A DNA stretch of 64,000 nt from Ga0077555 sp964500805 (lineage in GTDB: Bacteria; Pseudomonadota; Alphaproteobacteria; Rhizobiales; Hyphomicrobiaceae), in assembly GCA_964500805.1 (NCBI GenBank), contig CAZCQH010000017.1:1-64000 (forward strand), written 5' to 3'. Below are positions 43,158-51,980 of this stretch, piece by piece. The position numbers and the translations under genes were made by a program. A model generated the notes under the pieces. The model had not been told where the DNA came from, ran no database searches, and saw nothing but the letters and a program-made list of their open reading frames with translations. Within the stretch, counting starts at the first letter, position 1. Every line of letters starts with the position of its first letter.

Positions 43158-43838
43158 ATGAAGGTTCTCGTTATAGAGGACGATCGCGATATCGCACAGT
43201 TCATCATTCGTGGGCTGCGCGAGACAGGTCATCAGGCCGAGCACGCACCAGACGGCCCGTCCGGCCTTGAGGCTGCTCGCTCTGCCACCTACGACGTGCT
43301 GATTGTCGATCGGATGCTCCCCGGCCGCGACGGTCTCTCGATCATTCAGGCCCTGCGCGCTGAAGGCCATCGCACGCCCGTTCTGATTCTTTCAGCGTTG
43401 GGGGAAGTCGACGACCGCGTGAAGGGTCTCAAGGCCGGAGGTGACGACTACCTCACGAAACCTTTCGCTCTGGCTGAGTTGCTGGCACGTGTCGAGGCGT
43501 TGGTGAGGCGCTCCGCGCCTGAGGAATCGACGACGCGCTATGCCGTCGCTGATCTGGTGCTGGACCGCCTTACGCACAAAGTTACACGAGGCGGTGAGGC
43601 GATCCCGTTGCAGCCTCGCGAGTTCCGGCTGCTTGAGTACTTGATGCGCAATGCCGGACAAGTGATTACGCGCACCATGCTGCTCGAGAACGTCTGGGAT
43701 TACCACTTCGATCCTCAGACAAATGTCATTGATGTTCACATCTCGCGGTTGCGCGGGAAGATCGACAAGGGTTTCGCTAAGCCGTTACTTCACACGGTAC
43801 GCGGCGCTGGCTACACCATCCGCGATGACGCCAACTAA
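43158..43838 (+). CDS. OmpR-family response regulator
   Basis: A 226-residue winged-helix response regulator. Receiver pocket E7-D8-D9, phospho-acceptor D51 (LIVDRMLPGRDG) and the Lys of LTKPFALAELLAR are present; the output domain includes LQPREFRLLEYLMRNAGQVITRTMLLENVW and the closing LHTVRGAGYTI. GGAGGACC is ideally placed before the ATG at 43158. Its stop overlaps the kinase gene by 14 bp. The position between degP and glnE is conserved in Hyphomicrobiales, and an envelope-stress or metal signal is plausible but not shown. Confidence 0.93.
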   Translation: MKVLVIEDDRDIAQFIIRGLRETGHQAEHAPDGPSGLEAARSATYDVLIVDRMLPGRDGLSIIQALRAEGHRTPVLILSALGEVDDRVKGLKAGGDDYLTKPFALAELLARVEALVRRSAPEESTTRYAVADLVLDRLTHKVTRGGEAIPLQPREFRLLEYLMRNAGQVITRTMLLENVWDYHFDPQTNVIDVHISRLRGKIDKGFAKPLLHTVRGAGYTIRDDAN

Positions 43839-45282
43839 TCCATTTCAGTCGACGGTATTCCGAATAGCGGTCGTGTCGGCGTTGCTCCTGGGCGCATTGG
43901 CGCTTGGGGTGGCCTGGACAGTTGGCTCTGCTGCCAATGCGATTCTTACGCACGCGGTAGAGGAAGCGATTCAGGCCGATGCTGCCGAGCTGCGCGCAGA
44001 GTTCACGCGTGGCGGCATGACCGTTCTGGCCGATGCGGTCAGCGAGCGTAGCCGCCAACCGTCGGGCGGCCTCTATTACCTCGCTGACGCGTCGCTGCAA
44101 AAGCGCGCCGGCAACCTCGTCGAAAGGCCAGAGACATTCCGGGGCAGTGCTCGTGCTGGAATATTCACATATCAGCTTCCGGGCCAGGCCGCGCCAAACA
44201 CTGCAGCAGGTCTGCACGTTGCACTGGACGGTGGTGGCTCGCTCATAATTGCGCGCGACATCGAGGCGCAGAGAACGCTGCTGCAGTCACTGTATCGCCA
44301 TCTTGGTTTTGGGCTCTTGGTGCTCCTGCTTGCCGGCGCAGGTGGCGGCTATCTGCTCGCACGTCACATACTGCGCCGCATCGACGGCATGCGACGGGCG
44401 AGCGAGACGATCATGGCCGGAAGTTTGAACGAGCGTCTGCCGCTGGCCGGTTCCGGCGATGAGCTCGACCGGCTGGCTAGCCAGCTCAATGCCATGCTCG
44501 AACGTATTGAGAGCCTAATGGGAAGTCTGCGTGAGGTTTCAGACAACATAGCGCACGACCTCAAGACTCCGCTGAACCGCTTGCGTAACAGTGCAGAAGC
44601 GGCGCTCTCTGACGCGCGCGGCAGCCCGGCCTGGCGGGAGGGGCTTGAGCGTACCATTGATGAAGCTGACGACCTGATCAAAACGTTCAATTCATTGTTG
44701 CTCATTGCGCGCCTCGAAGCTGGCGCAGTTGAGCAGAGCTTCGAGTCTGTCGATCTCGCGGTGCTGGTTCGTGACGTGGCCGAACTTTACGAGCCAGTCG
44801 CCGAGGAAGCAGGGTTCGCTGTCCATGCGAAGGTTTGCGAAAGCCTGCCAATCCGCGCAAATCGCCAGCTCATCGGACAAGCGCTCTCCAACTTGATCGA
44901 AAACGCAATCAAGTACGGCGTTCAATCATCCGGTGCTCTGCCCGGTTCCATCCGTTCCTCCATTGCAGTCGAGGCAATAGCGGCCGGCGATAACGCGACG
45001 GTGACGGTCGCAGATAGCGGACCCGGCATTTCGCCGGGCGATCGTCAGCGCGCGCTTAAGCGCTTCGTGCGCCTGGAGGCTAGCCGTTCCCGTCCCGGAT
45101 CGGGCCTGGGTTTGAGCCTGGTCACGGCCGTCGTTCAACTGCATCACGGCACTATTCGCCTTGAGGACAACGCGCCAGGTCTACGAGTCGTGATGATGTT
45201 TCCCCTCGCTCGGGACAAGCAGGCCATGGCAAGCTCAGCCAGCCAACAAGCTGTTGCGTTGCAGTCAGTAGGAAAAATGTGA
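43825..45282 (+). CDS. Sensor histidine kinase of the degP-linked two-component system
   Basis: A 485-residue membrane kinase. Transmembrane helices at ~12-35 and ~160-182 bracket a periplasmic sensor; HAMP (RHILRRIDGMRRASETIM) follows. The phospho-acceptor is H244 (NIAHDLKTPLNRLRNS). The ATPase domain shows the N box (LIENAIKYGVQ), G1 (VADSGPGISPGD) and G2 (PGSGLGLSLV). The chosen ATG lies inside the response-regulator end (14-bp overlap). Its stop overlaps the glnE start by 4 bp, so kinase and GlnE are translationally coupled. Confidence 0.93.
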   Translation: MTPTNPFQSTVFRIAVVSALLLGALALGVAWTVGSAANAILTHAVEEAIQADAAELRAEFTRGGMTVLADAVSERSRQPSGGLYYLADASLQKRAGNLVERPETFRGSARAGIFTYQLPGQAAPNTAAGLHVALDGGGSLIIARDIEAQRTLLQSLYRHLGFGLLVLLLAGAGGGYLLARHILRRIDGMRRASETIMAGSLNERLPLAGSGDELDRLASQLNAMLERIESLMGSLREVSDNIAHDLKTPLNRLRNSAEAALSDARGSPAWREGLERTIDEADDLIKTFNSLLLIARLEAGAVEQSFESVDLAVLVRDVAELYEPVAEEAGFAVHAKVCESLPIRANRQLIGQALSNLIENAIKYGVQSSGALPGSIRSSIAVEAIAAGDNATVTVADSGPGISPGDRQRALKRFVRLEASRSRPGSGLGLSLVTAVVQLHHGTIRLEDNAPGLRVVMMFPLARDKQAMASSASQQAVALQSVGKM

Positions 45283-48227
45283 GGATGCCGTCAGAGCCAT
45301 CGAGCAAAGGACTGCTATACTGTCGGCTTCGCGAGGCTCCGATCCCTCACGATCGTGCCGATGCCGAAGTCAAGCTCGCGGATCTCCTCGTGGAGTGGCG
45401 AGAAGGCGGTCTCGAAACGCTTATCGCCCTTGTAGCGGACCCGAGGGTGAGCGCGCTGCTTCTTGGCTGCCTCGGCACCTCGCCTTATCTGACGGGTCTC
45501 ATTCGTCGAGACGGCCCCCGCCTCGCGCGTATTCTGGCTTCTGATCCCGACATTGCTCTCCCTTCGCTGTGCTCTTCGCTTCTCGAGGATGTAGCCAGTG
45601 CACCTGCACTCCCCGATGCGATGCGAGTCTTGCGTGTGTTCAAGTCTGAGATCGCCCTCACTATCGCGCTTTGTGATCTTGGCGGGCTTTGGTCCGTTCG
45701 GGAGGTGACGAACGCTTTGAGTGCCGCTGCTGATGCGGCGTCGTCTGCGGCAGTTCGCTTTCTCTTCAAACTGGCCGTTGCCAAGGGCGACTGGCTGCCC
45801 CTTGATCGCGACAAACCCGAGCAGGAGTCCGGTTACATAGTCGTCGCGATGGGCAAGCACGGCGCTCGCGAGCTCAACTACTCGAGTGATATTGACTTGA
45901 TCGTTTTTTACGAGCCGGTGCTTGCACGCTTGAAGCCCGGGCTAGAACTGCTTGCCTTCTTCGTACGAATGACACGTGATCTTGTGAAGCTTCTTCAGGA
46001 GCGTACGCCGGACGGGTACGTGTTCCGCACTGATCTTCGGTTGCGCCCGGATCCCGGGGCAACACAGGTCGCGATCTCCACCCCAGCTGCCCTAAACTAC
46101 TACGAGAGCTTCGGTCAGAACTGGGAACGGGCTGCGCTCATCAAGGCTCGCCCGGTGGCCGGCGATCTCACAGCAGGCAAAGCTTTCCTCGCCGAGCTCG
46201 CACCTTTTATCTGGCGCAAGTACCTCGACTTTGCGGCGATCGCTGACATCCACGCCATGAAGCGCCAGATCCATGCTGTCCGCGGCTTCGGCGAGATCGG
46301 CGTAGCCGGGCACAACATAAAGCTTGGTCGTGGAGGCATTCGTGAAATCGAGTTCTTCGTGCAAACCCAGCAGCTCATTGCTGGCGGCCGGCAGGCTGAT
46401 CTGCGCGCGCCGGAAACTGTCGATACGTTGGAACGGCTCACGATACGTGGTTGGATCAAACCGGAAGTTAGATCTGATCTTGAGGCCGCCTATGCATATC
46501 TCCGCCGAATCGAGCACCGGCTGCAAATGCTGGCCGACGAACAGACCCAGACATTGCCCGACGAGCCAGCGGATCTAGAGCGCCTTGCAAACTTCTCCGG
46601 TTACAAGACGACATCCGAGTTCGCGTCGGAGTTGACGCAGCATTTGCAGCGCGTTCAGCGCCACTATGCCGTCCTTTTCGAAGATGTCCCCGAGCTCACC
46701 CGCAGCGGTGCGAACATGGTTTTCGCCGGGGAGGCCGATGACCCGGGTACGGTTGAAGCCCTGAAGAACATCGGATTCGAGCGTCCCTCAGATGTCATTG
46801 CGGCGGTTCGCGGCTGGCATCACGGGCGCTATCCGGCAATCCGCACGCCGCGAGCGAGGGAGCTGCTGACCGAGGTGCAGCCCCTGTTGATTGAGGCGCT
46901 GAGTGGGACAGCCGATCCGGATGCAGCCTTCCACATGTTTGATCGTTTTCTTGCCGAGCTTCCATCAGGCGTACAACTCTTCTCGTTGCTCCGCGCCAAT
47001 CCAAGCCTCTTGCGACTCATTGCGGACATTATGGGCTCTGCGCCGCGACTGGCTCGCATATTGGCGCGCCGGCGCCGAATACTTGACGCAGTTCTGGATC
47101 CCGGTTTTTTCGGGACAGTCCCGACCGCTTCGGATCTCGAAAAGCTTGTCGATTTGGAAATGGCAGCGGCGACAGATTTGCAGGATGCGCTCGACCGAGC
47201 GCGTGTCGTCGGCAGCGAGCAGCTGTTTTTGATAGGTGTGCGAGTCCTCTCTGGCACAATCAGCGCGAGTCTGGCAGGTCGCGCCTATGCTGAGATTGCC
47301 GAGCATCTAATCTCGGCGCTTCAAACGCGCGTACTGGCAGAGCTCACCCATGTCCACGGATCTCTGCCCGGCTCCGCGTGCGTCATTGCCATGGGTAAGC
47401 TCGGCGGTCGCGAGATGACAGCCTCCTCCGACCTCGATCTCATTGTTGTCTACGATGTGGATCCAACCACAGTGCAATCCAACGGCAACCGACCGTTGGC
47501 ACCGAGCCAATATTACGCACGATTTACGCAGCGGCTGATAAGCGCGCTCTCGGTGCCGACGGCCGAGGGCACGCTGTACGAGGTCGACATGCGGCTTCGG
47601 CCTTCTGGCCTAAAAGGGCCTGTTGCCACTCAACTATCGAGCTTTGTTCACTACCAAGCTGAGGAAGCCTGGACTTGGGAGCACATGGCATTGACCCGCG
47701 CCCGGGTCGTGAGTGGCCCGCCGAAGCTCCGCCAGGATGTCGAGCGTGCGATTCGTGCATCCCTTGTTCGTCGGCGCGATCGTGAAAAGACGACCGCAGA
47801 CGTTCGCCAGATGCGCGAATTGATCCATAAGGAGAAAGGCACATCCGACATTTGGGATTTGAAGCAGGTGCGCGGCGGCCTTGTCGACATAGAGTTCATT
47901 GTTCAGTATCTGCAACTTGTTTATGCGCATAAGCATCCAGGAGTACTGTCTCAGAACACAATCGAGGCCTTAGAGCGCCTCTCTGCGGCCGGAGCATTGG
48001 CTATGGGGCAAGCCGAAATGCTGATCCGGGCTGCACGTATGCTCAACAACTTGACCCAAGTGTTGCGTCTGTGCCTGGATGGTCCTTTTGACCCCTCGAA
48101 AGCCCCGGATGGCTTGAAAACTCTGCTGGCGCAATCGGTTGAACTCCCCGATTTCGGTCGTCTGGAGATCGAGCTCCGCACGACCCTTGCAGACGTGGCA
48201 GCCCTCTTTGACAGTTTGGTTCGTTAA
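45279..48227 (+). CDS. glnE: Bifunctional glutamine synthetase adenylyltransferase/adenylyl-removing enzyme
   Basis: A 982-residue GlnE, which adenylylates (inactivates) or deadenylylates glutamine synthetase under PII control. Two nucleotidyltransferase domains are visible: GKHGARELNYSSDIDLIVFY around residue 190 (deadenylase half) and GKLGGREMTASSDLDLIVVY around 705 (adenylylase half), each followed by a YEVDMRLRPSG- or FRTDLRLRPDPG-type strand and an IEFFVQTQQL or IEFIVQYLQL helix. The GTG at 45279 has AGGA 6 nt upstream and overlaps the kinase stop; ATG 45285 is an alternative. Confidence 0.97.
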   Translation: MRMPSEPSSKGLLYCRLREAPIPHDRADAEVKLADLLVEWREGGLETLIALVADPRVSALLLGCLGTSPYLTGLIRRDGPRLARILASDPDIALPSLCSSLLEDVASAPALPDAMRVLRVFKSEIALTIALCDLGGLWSVREVTNALSAAADAASSAAVRFLFKLAVAKGDWLPLDRDKPEQESGYIVVAMGKHGARELNYSSDIDLIVFYEPVLARLKPGLELLAFFVRMTRDLVKLLQERTPDGYVFRTDLRLRPDPGATQVAISTPAALNYYESFGQNWERAALIKARPVAGDLTAGKAFLAELAPFIWRKYLDFAAIADIHAMKRQIHAVRGFGEIGVAGHNIKLGRGGIREIEFFVQTQQLIAGGRQADLRAPETVDTLERLTIRGWIKPEVRSDLEAAYAYLRRIEHRLQMLADEQTQTLPDEPADLERLANFSGYKTTSEFASELTQHLQRVQRHYAVLFEDVPELTRSGANMVFAGEADDPGTVEALKNIGFERPSDVIAAVRGWHHGRYPAIRTPRARELLTEVQPLLIEALSGTADPDAAFHMFDRFLAELPSGVQLFSLLRANPSLLRLIADIMGSAPRLARILARRRRILDAVLDPGFFGTVPTASDLEKLVDLEMAAATDLQDALDRARVVGSEQLFLIGVRVLSGTISASLAGRAYAEIAEHLISALQTRVLAELTHVHGSLPGSACVIAMGKLGGREMTASSDLDLIVVYDVDPTTVQSNGNRPLAPSQYYARFTQRLISALSVPTAEGTLYEVDMRLRPSGLKGPVATQLSSFVHYQAEEAWTWEHMALTRARVVSGPPKLRQDVERAIRASLVRRRDREKTTADVRQMRELIHKEKGTSDIWDLKQVRGGLVDIEFIVQYLQLVYAHKHPGVLSQNTIEALERLSAAGALAMGQAEMLIRAARMLNNLTQVLRLCLDGPFDPSKAPDGLKTLLAQSVELPDFGRLEIELRTTLADVAALFDSLVR

Positions 48228-48310
48228 TACCGCGATCTGCGACGGATTACCCGGTCTCCTTCGTTTCAACCGTTGTGCTGGCTGGGACGGGCATTTGCGA
48301 GGAGACTTGA

Positions 48311-49288
48311 ATGTTTAAGAAGAAGACCATGCTGATCGCCGCTGGCATACTAGCCACGGTCGGCGCCGTAGCAGCCGTCTCTGCTCAGGGCCATCGCGGC
48401 CACTGGCGGGATGGGTCCTCCCAATTCGGCGAGGGTGACGGGTTTGGCTTCGGCGGCCACGGCGGCGGCATGCGCGGACGCTTCGGTGGATCGGTGACCA
48501 GGGACGAGTTCGATGCGCGTGCTCGCGAACGTTTCGCCCGTCTCGACACCAACAGTGACGGTGTGGTCGACGCTCCCGAGTTCGAAGCGGCGATCACCGG
48601 CCGTATGTCACGGATGCACGAGCGCATGGGGGGAGGCCCGCGCATGGGTGAACGCCTCATTCGCATGTTCGACACCAACCGAGACGGTAAGGTCACCAGG
48701 GACGAGTTCCAGGCTGGCATCAAGGCACGTTTCGCCGAGATGGATCTCAACAACGATGGCCGTATCACCGACGAGGACTTACCGCCTCTGATGCGGGGAC
48801 AGAATGTTCTGTCGAGTGGCGCAAGCACTGGCTTCGGCATCGGTCGCGGCATGGGCATGCCGATGCTGCGCTGGCTGCAGGATGCTGACGTGAACAAGGA
48901 CGGTGCGATCACGCTGGATGAGGCGCTGGCTGCCGCTGACAGGCGCTTTGTCCATGCCGATCGCAACAAGGACGGAAGTGTCGACAAGGCGGACTTTGAT
49001 GCACTGCGCAAGGAGATGGTCGACTATAGCGTGAAGCGCTTCATCCATCACTATGGTGCTGACAAGGACGGCAAGGTGACACGCGAGCAGTTCGCTCAGA
49101 AATCCCAAGAGCGTTTTGCCCGCATGGACCTCAACAGCGATGGCACGATCTCGCGTGACGAGCGGCCTGGCCGCGGCTGGTTTGGCCGCGGCTACGGCGC
49201 CTGGCACCGTCACCACGGCGCCATGGATGGTGGCTCGATGATGGGGCCGGGTGGCGACCATCAACCGAAATCGCGGCGCGGTCAGTAA
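48311..49288 (+). CDS. Exported multi-EF-hand calcium-binding protein
   Basis: A 325-residue exported protein. A signal peptide ends at about residue 26 (VSAQG). A Gly/His-rich stretch follows, then seven EF-hand-type loops: DTNSDGVVDAPE, DTNRDGKVTRDE, DLNNDGRITDED, DVNKDGAITLDE, DRNKDGSVDKAD, a partial one at ADKDGKVTREQ, and DLNSDGTISRDE. Each is flanked by a short helix. The tail is Gly/His/Arg-rich. A strong terminator follows and separates it from the sigma factor gene. A calcium-buffering or sensing role in the periplasm is inferred. Confidence 0.9.
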   Translation: MFKKKTMLIAAGILATVGAVAAVSAQGHRGHWRDGSSQFGEGDGFGFGGHGGGMRGRFGGSVTRDEFDARARERFARLDTNSDGVVDAPEFEAAITGRMSRMHERMGGGPRMGERLIRMFDTNRDGKVTRDEFQAGIKARFAEMDLNNDGRITDEDLPPLMRGQNVLSSGASTGFGIGRGMGMPMLRWLQDADVNKDGAITLDEALAAADRRFVHADRNKDGSVDKADFDALRKEMVDYSVKRFIHHYGADKDGKVTREQFAQKSQERFARMDLNSDGTISRDERPGRGWFGRGYGAWHRHHGAMDGGSMMGPGGDHQPKSRRGQ

Positions 49289-49301
49289 GACAAGCCGAGA
49301 G

Positions 49302-49334
49302 AGACCGGCCGCTGGTCAGCGGCCGGTCTTTCTG
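49302..49334 (+). terminator. Hairpin terminator after the EF-hand gene
   Basis: AGACCGGCCGCT and AGCGGCCGGTCT form a perfect 12-bp stem around GGTC, followed by TTCT, 14 bp after the EF-hand stop codon. Confidence 0.85.
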
Positions 49335-49369
49335 CAAGTGTGCACGGGAGGGCCCAGGCGGCGTCGACT

Positions 49370-49996
49370 ATGAGGATTGCGGTGGCAATCAAGCGCGAGC
49401 CCGGCAGCAGGGACGCGGCCAGTGCCGGATCAGCTCCGGCTGACGAGCTCGCGTGGCTCAACGCCATACGCTCCGGCGATCAGAGCGCGTTTCGGTCCGT
49501 TGTCGAACGCTATTTGCCGCAACTCTTGTCCACCGCGCGACGGATGTTGCGCGACGGAGCCGAGGCGGAAGACATCGCGCAAGAGGCGTTCGCTCGCCTT
49601 TGGCGCAGCGCGCCAACATTGGAGCTCGGAGCAAACGGATTTCGGCCTTGGCTTTATCGTGTGGTCTCTAATTTGTGCGTCGATCGTACACGCACGACGC
49701 GTCGGGTTATGTTGGTTGATGAAGTTCCGGACCAGACTGCGCCACCACGGCAATTGGATGATCTGGTCGCGCGCGATTTGGCGGGCCGCGTCAACGCCGC
49801 ACTTAAGGCTTTGCCCGAGCGTCAGCGCTTGGCGCTCACATTGTTCCACTATGAGGGCTTGAGCCAGGTCGAAGTCGGCGCGATTTTGGGTGTATCGGAC
49901 GAGGCTGTCGAGTCGTTGCTGGCCCGTGCGCGTCGTTCCTTGAAGATCGCGCTCAGGGAAGACTGGCAGGAGCTTCTGCCCGAGAGGGAGCGATAA
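49370..49996 (+). CDS. ECF-family RNA polymerase sigma factor
   Basis: A 208-residue extracytoplasmic-function sigma factor. Region 2 contains DQSAFRSVVERYLPQLLSTARRML and the -10-reading DAEDIAQEAFARLWR-like helix; region 4 has ALKALPERQRLALTLFHYEGLSQVEVGAILGVSDEAVESLLARARR with its DNA-binding helix, both read across residues 30-80 and 140-190. The start is uncertain: ATG 49370 is taken, but GTG 49382 (GAGG 9 nt upstream) and GTG 49340 are possible. The two following genes, an anti-sigma-like protein and a CnrX-like sensor, overlap and suggest a CnrYXH-type set. Confidence 0.9.
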   Translation: MRIAVAIKREPGSRDAASAGSAPADELAWLNAIRSGDQSAFRSVVERYLPQLLSTARRMLRDGAEAEDIAQEAFARLWRSAPTLELGANGFRPWLYRVVSNLCVDRTRTTRRVMLVDEVPDQTAPPRQLDDLVARDLAGRVNAALKALPERQRLALTLFHYEGLSQVEVGAILGVSDEAVESLLARARRSLKIALREDWQELLPERER

Positions 49997-50062
49997 TCAT
50001 GACGTCCCCCGATCCAACTGCACCGTCATCCCCAGCATTTGATGACCGGCGAGAGCAACGCT

Positions 50063-50638
50063 ATGACGAATGAAACTCAGCTGAACCTTTCGGATTTCCG
50101 AGACATGCTCGACGCCTTTGGCGCCGATCCGCGTCGCTGGCCGCCTGATCGGCATGCAGCCGCTCAGTTGCTGTTGGCCACGAATGCCGATGCTCGATCC
50201 ATGTTCCACGAAGCGCGGGCGCTTGATCAGGTTCTCGCTGCCGGGCTGCGAGCGCCTGCACTGGACCCGACCATCGTTGAGCGTGTAGCCATGGCCGCGA
50301 TCGGCCGCACGCCGCGAAACAGCATCTCGAGGACTCCAGCGAGACAAGCGGCGAGTTCGATGAGCAATGTAGTGGCGCTGGGTAGGCGACGCATTGCTCC
50401 CGCGGCTCCCGGTCCCGAGCGGCGGGATTTCGTCGAGTCTCCAGCCATAGCGTGGCGGGCCGCTGGCGCCCTCGCGGCTTCACTCATTACGGGCCTGCTG
50501 ATCGGCACCTTCGACATCGCTCCAGCCTCTGTGCGCAGTCTCGCTAGCCTCGGACAATCTGAGCGCTATGTCGACTATGTTGTGACTGCGCTGCAGAACG
50601 ACGGGCTCTCGACTCTCTTCGATGAGGACTACCTATGA
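50063..50638 (+). CDS. Anti-sigma-factor-like single-pass membrane protein
   Basis: A 191-residue protein encoded directly after the sigma factor. The N-terminal ~75 residues are acidic and helical (LNLSDFRDMLDAFGADPRRW, then helices to TIVERVAMAAI), and one transmembrane helix lies at ~132-152 (AAGALAASLITGLLIGTFDI), leaving a ~40-residue periplasmic tail. Layout and position fit an anti-sigma factor that holds the ECF sigma at the membrane; no zinc-binding HxxxCxxC motif is seen, so it would be of the CnrY-like rather than ChrR type. Its stop overlaps the next gene by 4 bp. Confidence 0.65.
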   Translation: MTNETQLNLSDFRDMLDAFGADPRRWPPDRHAAAQLLLATNADARSMFHEARALDQVLAAGLRAPALDPTIVERVAMAAIGRTPRNSISRTPARQAASSMSNVVALGRRRIAPAAPGPERRDFVESPAIAWRAAGALAASLITGLLIGTFDIAPASVRSLASLGQSERYVDYVVTALQNDGLSTLFDEDYL

Positions 50639-51225
50639 CTGCTACTGGCGCCACGCCACCTGCAGCCAACCGCGGATTGTCAAGATGGGGGCGGGCACTG
50701 CTGATTGGCTCCCTGGCACTCAACTTTCTAATCGTCGGCTTTGCTGCCAGCGCGATGTGGCGTCACCGCCAAGACGCCATCTTCGCTGGAAACGCCATCA
50801 ACGCCAATCTGATCGGGTACACTCAGACCTTGCCAGCAGATCGCCGCCAAGCTCTGTGGCGTCAAACTGCGAACGAGCGCCGCGCACTCCGTCCGCTGCG
50901 CGCTGAGGTCCGTGCCGCACGTCAGGCGGCCCGTACAACGTTCTTGGCCGAGCCTTTTGATGCGGCAGAATTCGCAAGAGCACAGGATCGCGTTTTGGAT
51001 GCTGAGATGCGTGCGCGTAAGGAAGCGCATCGATTATTCCTGGCGGTCGCAAACGCTCTCACCAAGGAGGAGCGCGCCGCTTTCGCCAGTTGGCGACCAG
51101 AGGGAGGGCCGGGTCAAAGACACCGGCGATGGTGGAAGCGCGAACCGATCGAGCGCGAATCTCAGTCGCCTGGACCGGGAGGGACGGGCACGATCCCGTC
51201 AAGCCAGACGTCAGTCCCGCAGTAA
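50635..51225 (+). CDS. Periplasmic heavy-metal sensor (CnrX/Metal_resist family)
   Basis: A 196-residue protein with one N-terminal transmembrane helix (about 20-42) and a periplasmic helical hairpin domain (~45-155: LPADRRQALWRQTANERRAL, then RAARQAARTTFLAEPFDAAEF and a long Arg/Ala-rich helix to ALTKEERAAFASW). This is the CnrX/Metal_resist architecture that senses Ni, Co, Cu or Zn and signals to a membrane anti-sigma factor. The tail is Arg/Pro-rich and disordered. It overlaps the anti-sigma-like gene (ATGA). Metal ligands cannot be picked with confidence; few histidines are present. Confidence 0.8.
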   Translation: MTATGATPPAANRGLSRWGRALLIGSLALNFLIVGFAASAMWRHRQDAIFAGNAINANLIGYTQTLPADRRQALWRQTANERRALRPLRAEVRAARQAARTTFLAEPFDAAEFARAQDRVLDAEMRARKEAHRLFLAVANALTKEERAAFASWRPEGGPGQRHRRWWKREPIERESQSPGPGGTGTIPSSQTSVPQ

Positions 51226-51238
51226 TGATGTTAGTATG

Positions 51239-51838
51239 TCAGGATTGTCGCTGATCTTGCTCCGCTAGCCTCTGTGTGATCGCGAGAGTACCTTCGATGG
51301 CAACCAGGAGTGTCTCACCACTCTCTCGAATATATGCCACATATTCTTGGTAGTGGTCCGAACCAAGGGGCCCGTGCATCTGTTGCTGCATCATGTCCGA
51401 GAAACCAATGATCGCATTGAGCGGTGTTCTCAGATCGTGCTGCATCTGTTGAACCATTCCGCGAACAGGTTCAGCTGTCGATAGCTCCACCTGATTGCCT
51501 GCTGGGGAATGTATCGACTCGATTTCGCTCTCGGTCCGATCGAAGTTGACCAGCAGCAGCAGAGACGCCAACGTGCTTGTTGCAATGAACGCCAGTACGA
51601 CGAGCGTCCTCGGCAGCGTCGTCAGGGAAACCGGGACATTCGGAACAACATCTGCGCTTGGCGCTATACTGGCAATGGTCATCAGCAGCACGCCGATGTT
51701 GATGATCGCAGCAGTCCGGCGCGCAGGGGCACGGTGAGCCCAGGTCTTCAAGCTACATGCCATGGCGAGGAGCGGTGAGCGCCCTCTTGCGCATTGCACG
51801 CAACTCTCCTGCCAGCCAGTGGACCGCGTCCAGGCCAT
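51239..51838 (-). CDS. Membrane protein ending in a HisKA domain without ATPase domain
   Basis: A 199-residue protein with two transmembrane helices (about 43-62 and 80-98) followed by a histidine-kinase dimerisation domain: MQHDLRTPLNAIIGFSDMM near 132-150 with the H and conserved DLRTPLNAI, then GPLGSDHYQEYVAYIRESGETLL. It ends there; the HATPase domain that should follow is missing and 13 bp later the convergent metal-sensor gene ends. GAGG is 5 nt before the ATG. It could be a phosphotransfer or scaffold partner, or a truncated kinase. Neighbours are the ECF/metal-sensor set and pepN. Confidence 0.75.
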   Translation of the reverse strand: MAWTRSTGWQESCVQCARGRSPLLAMACSLKTWAHRAPARRTAAIINIGVLLMTIASIAPSADVVPNVPVSLTTLPRTLVVLAFIATSTLASLLLLVNFDRTESEIESIHSPAGNQVELSTAEPVRGMVQQMQHDLRTPLNAIIGFSDMMQQQMHGPLGSDHYQEYVAYIRESGETLLVAIEGTLAITQRLAEQDQRQS

Positions 51839-51980
51839 CCGAACCTCAGAGCATGTCGTTTGTGTTGTTTGGTGTACGCGGGCCGAATCAGAGGCCGAAT
51901 CACCCGTCGACTATGTGTGTCGAGAAGTGGCCTGTCGACGTGAACAAGAAGAGTCCAAACTGGCTTTGGCTCATTGTGTG

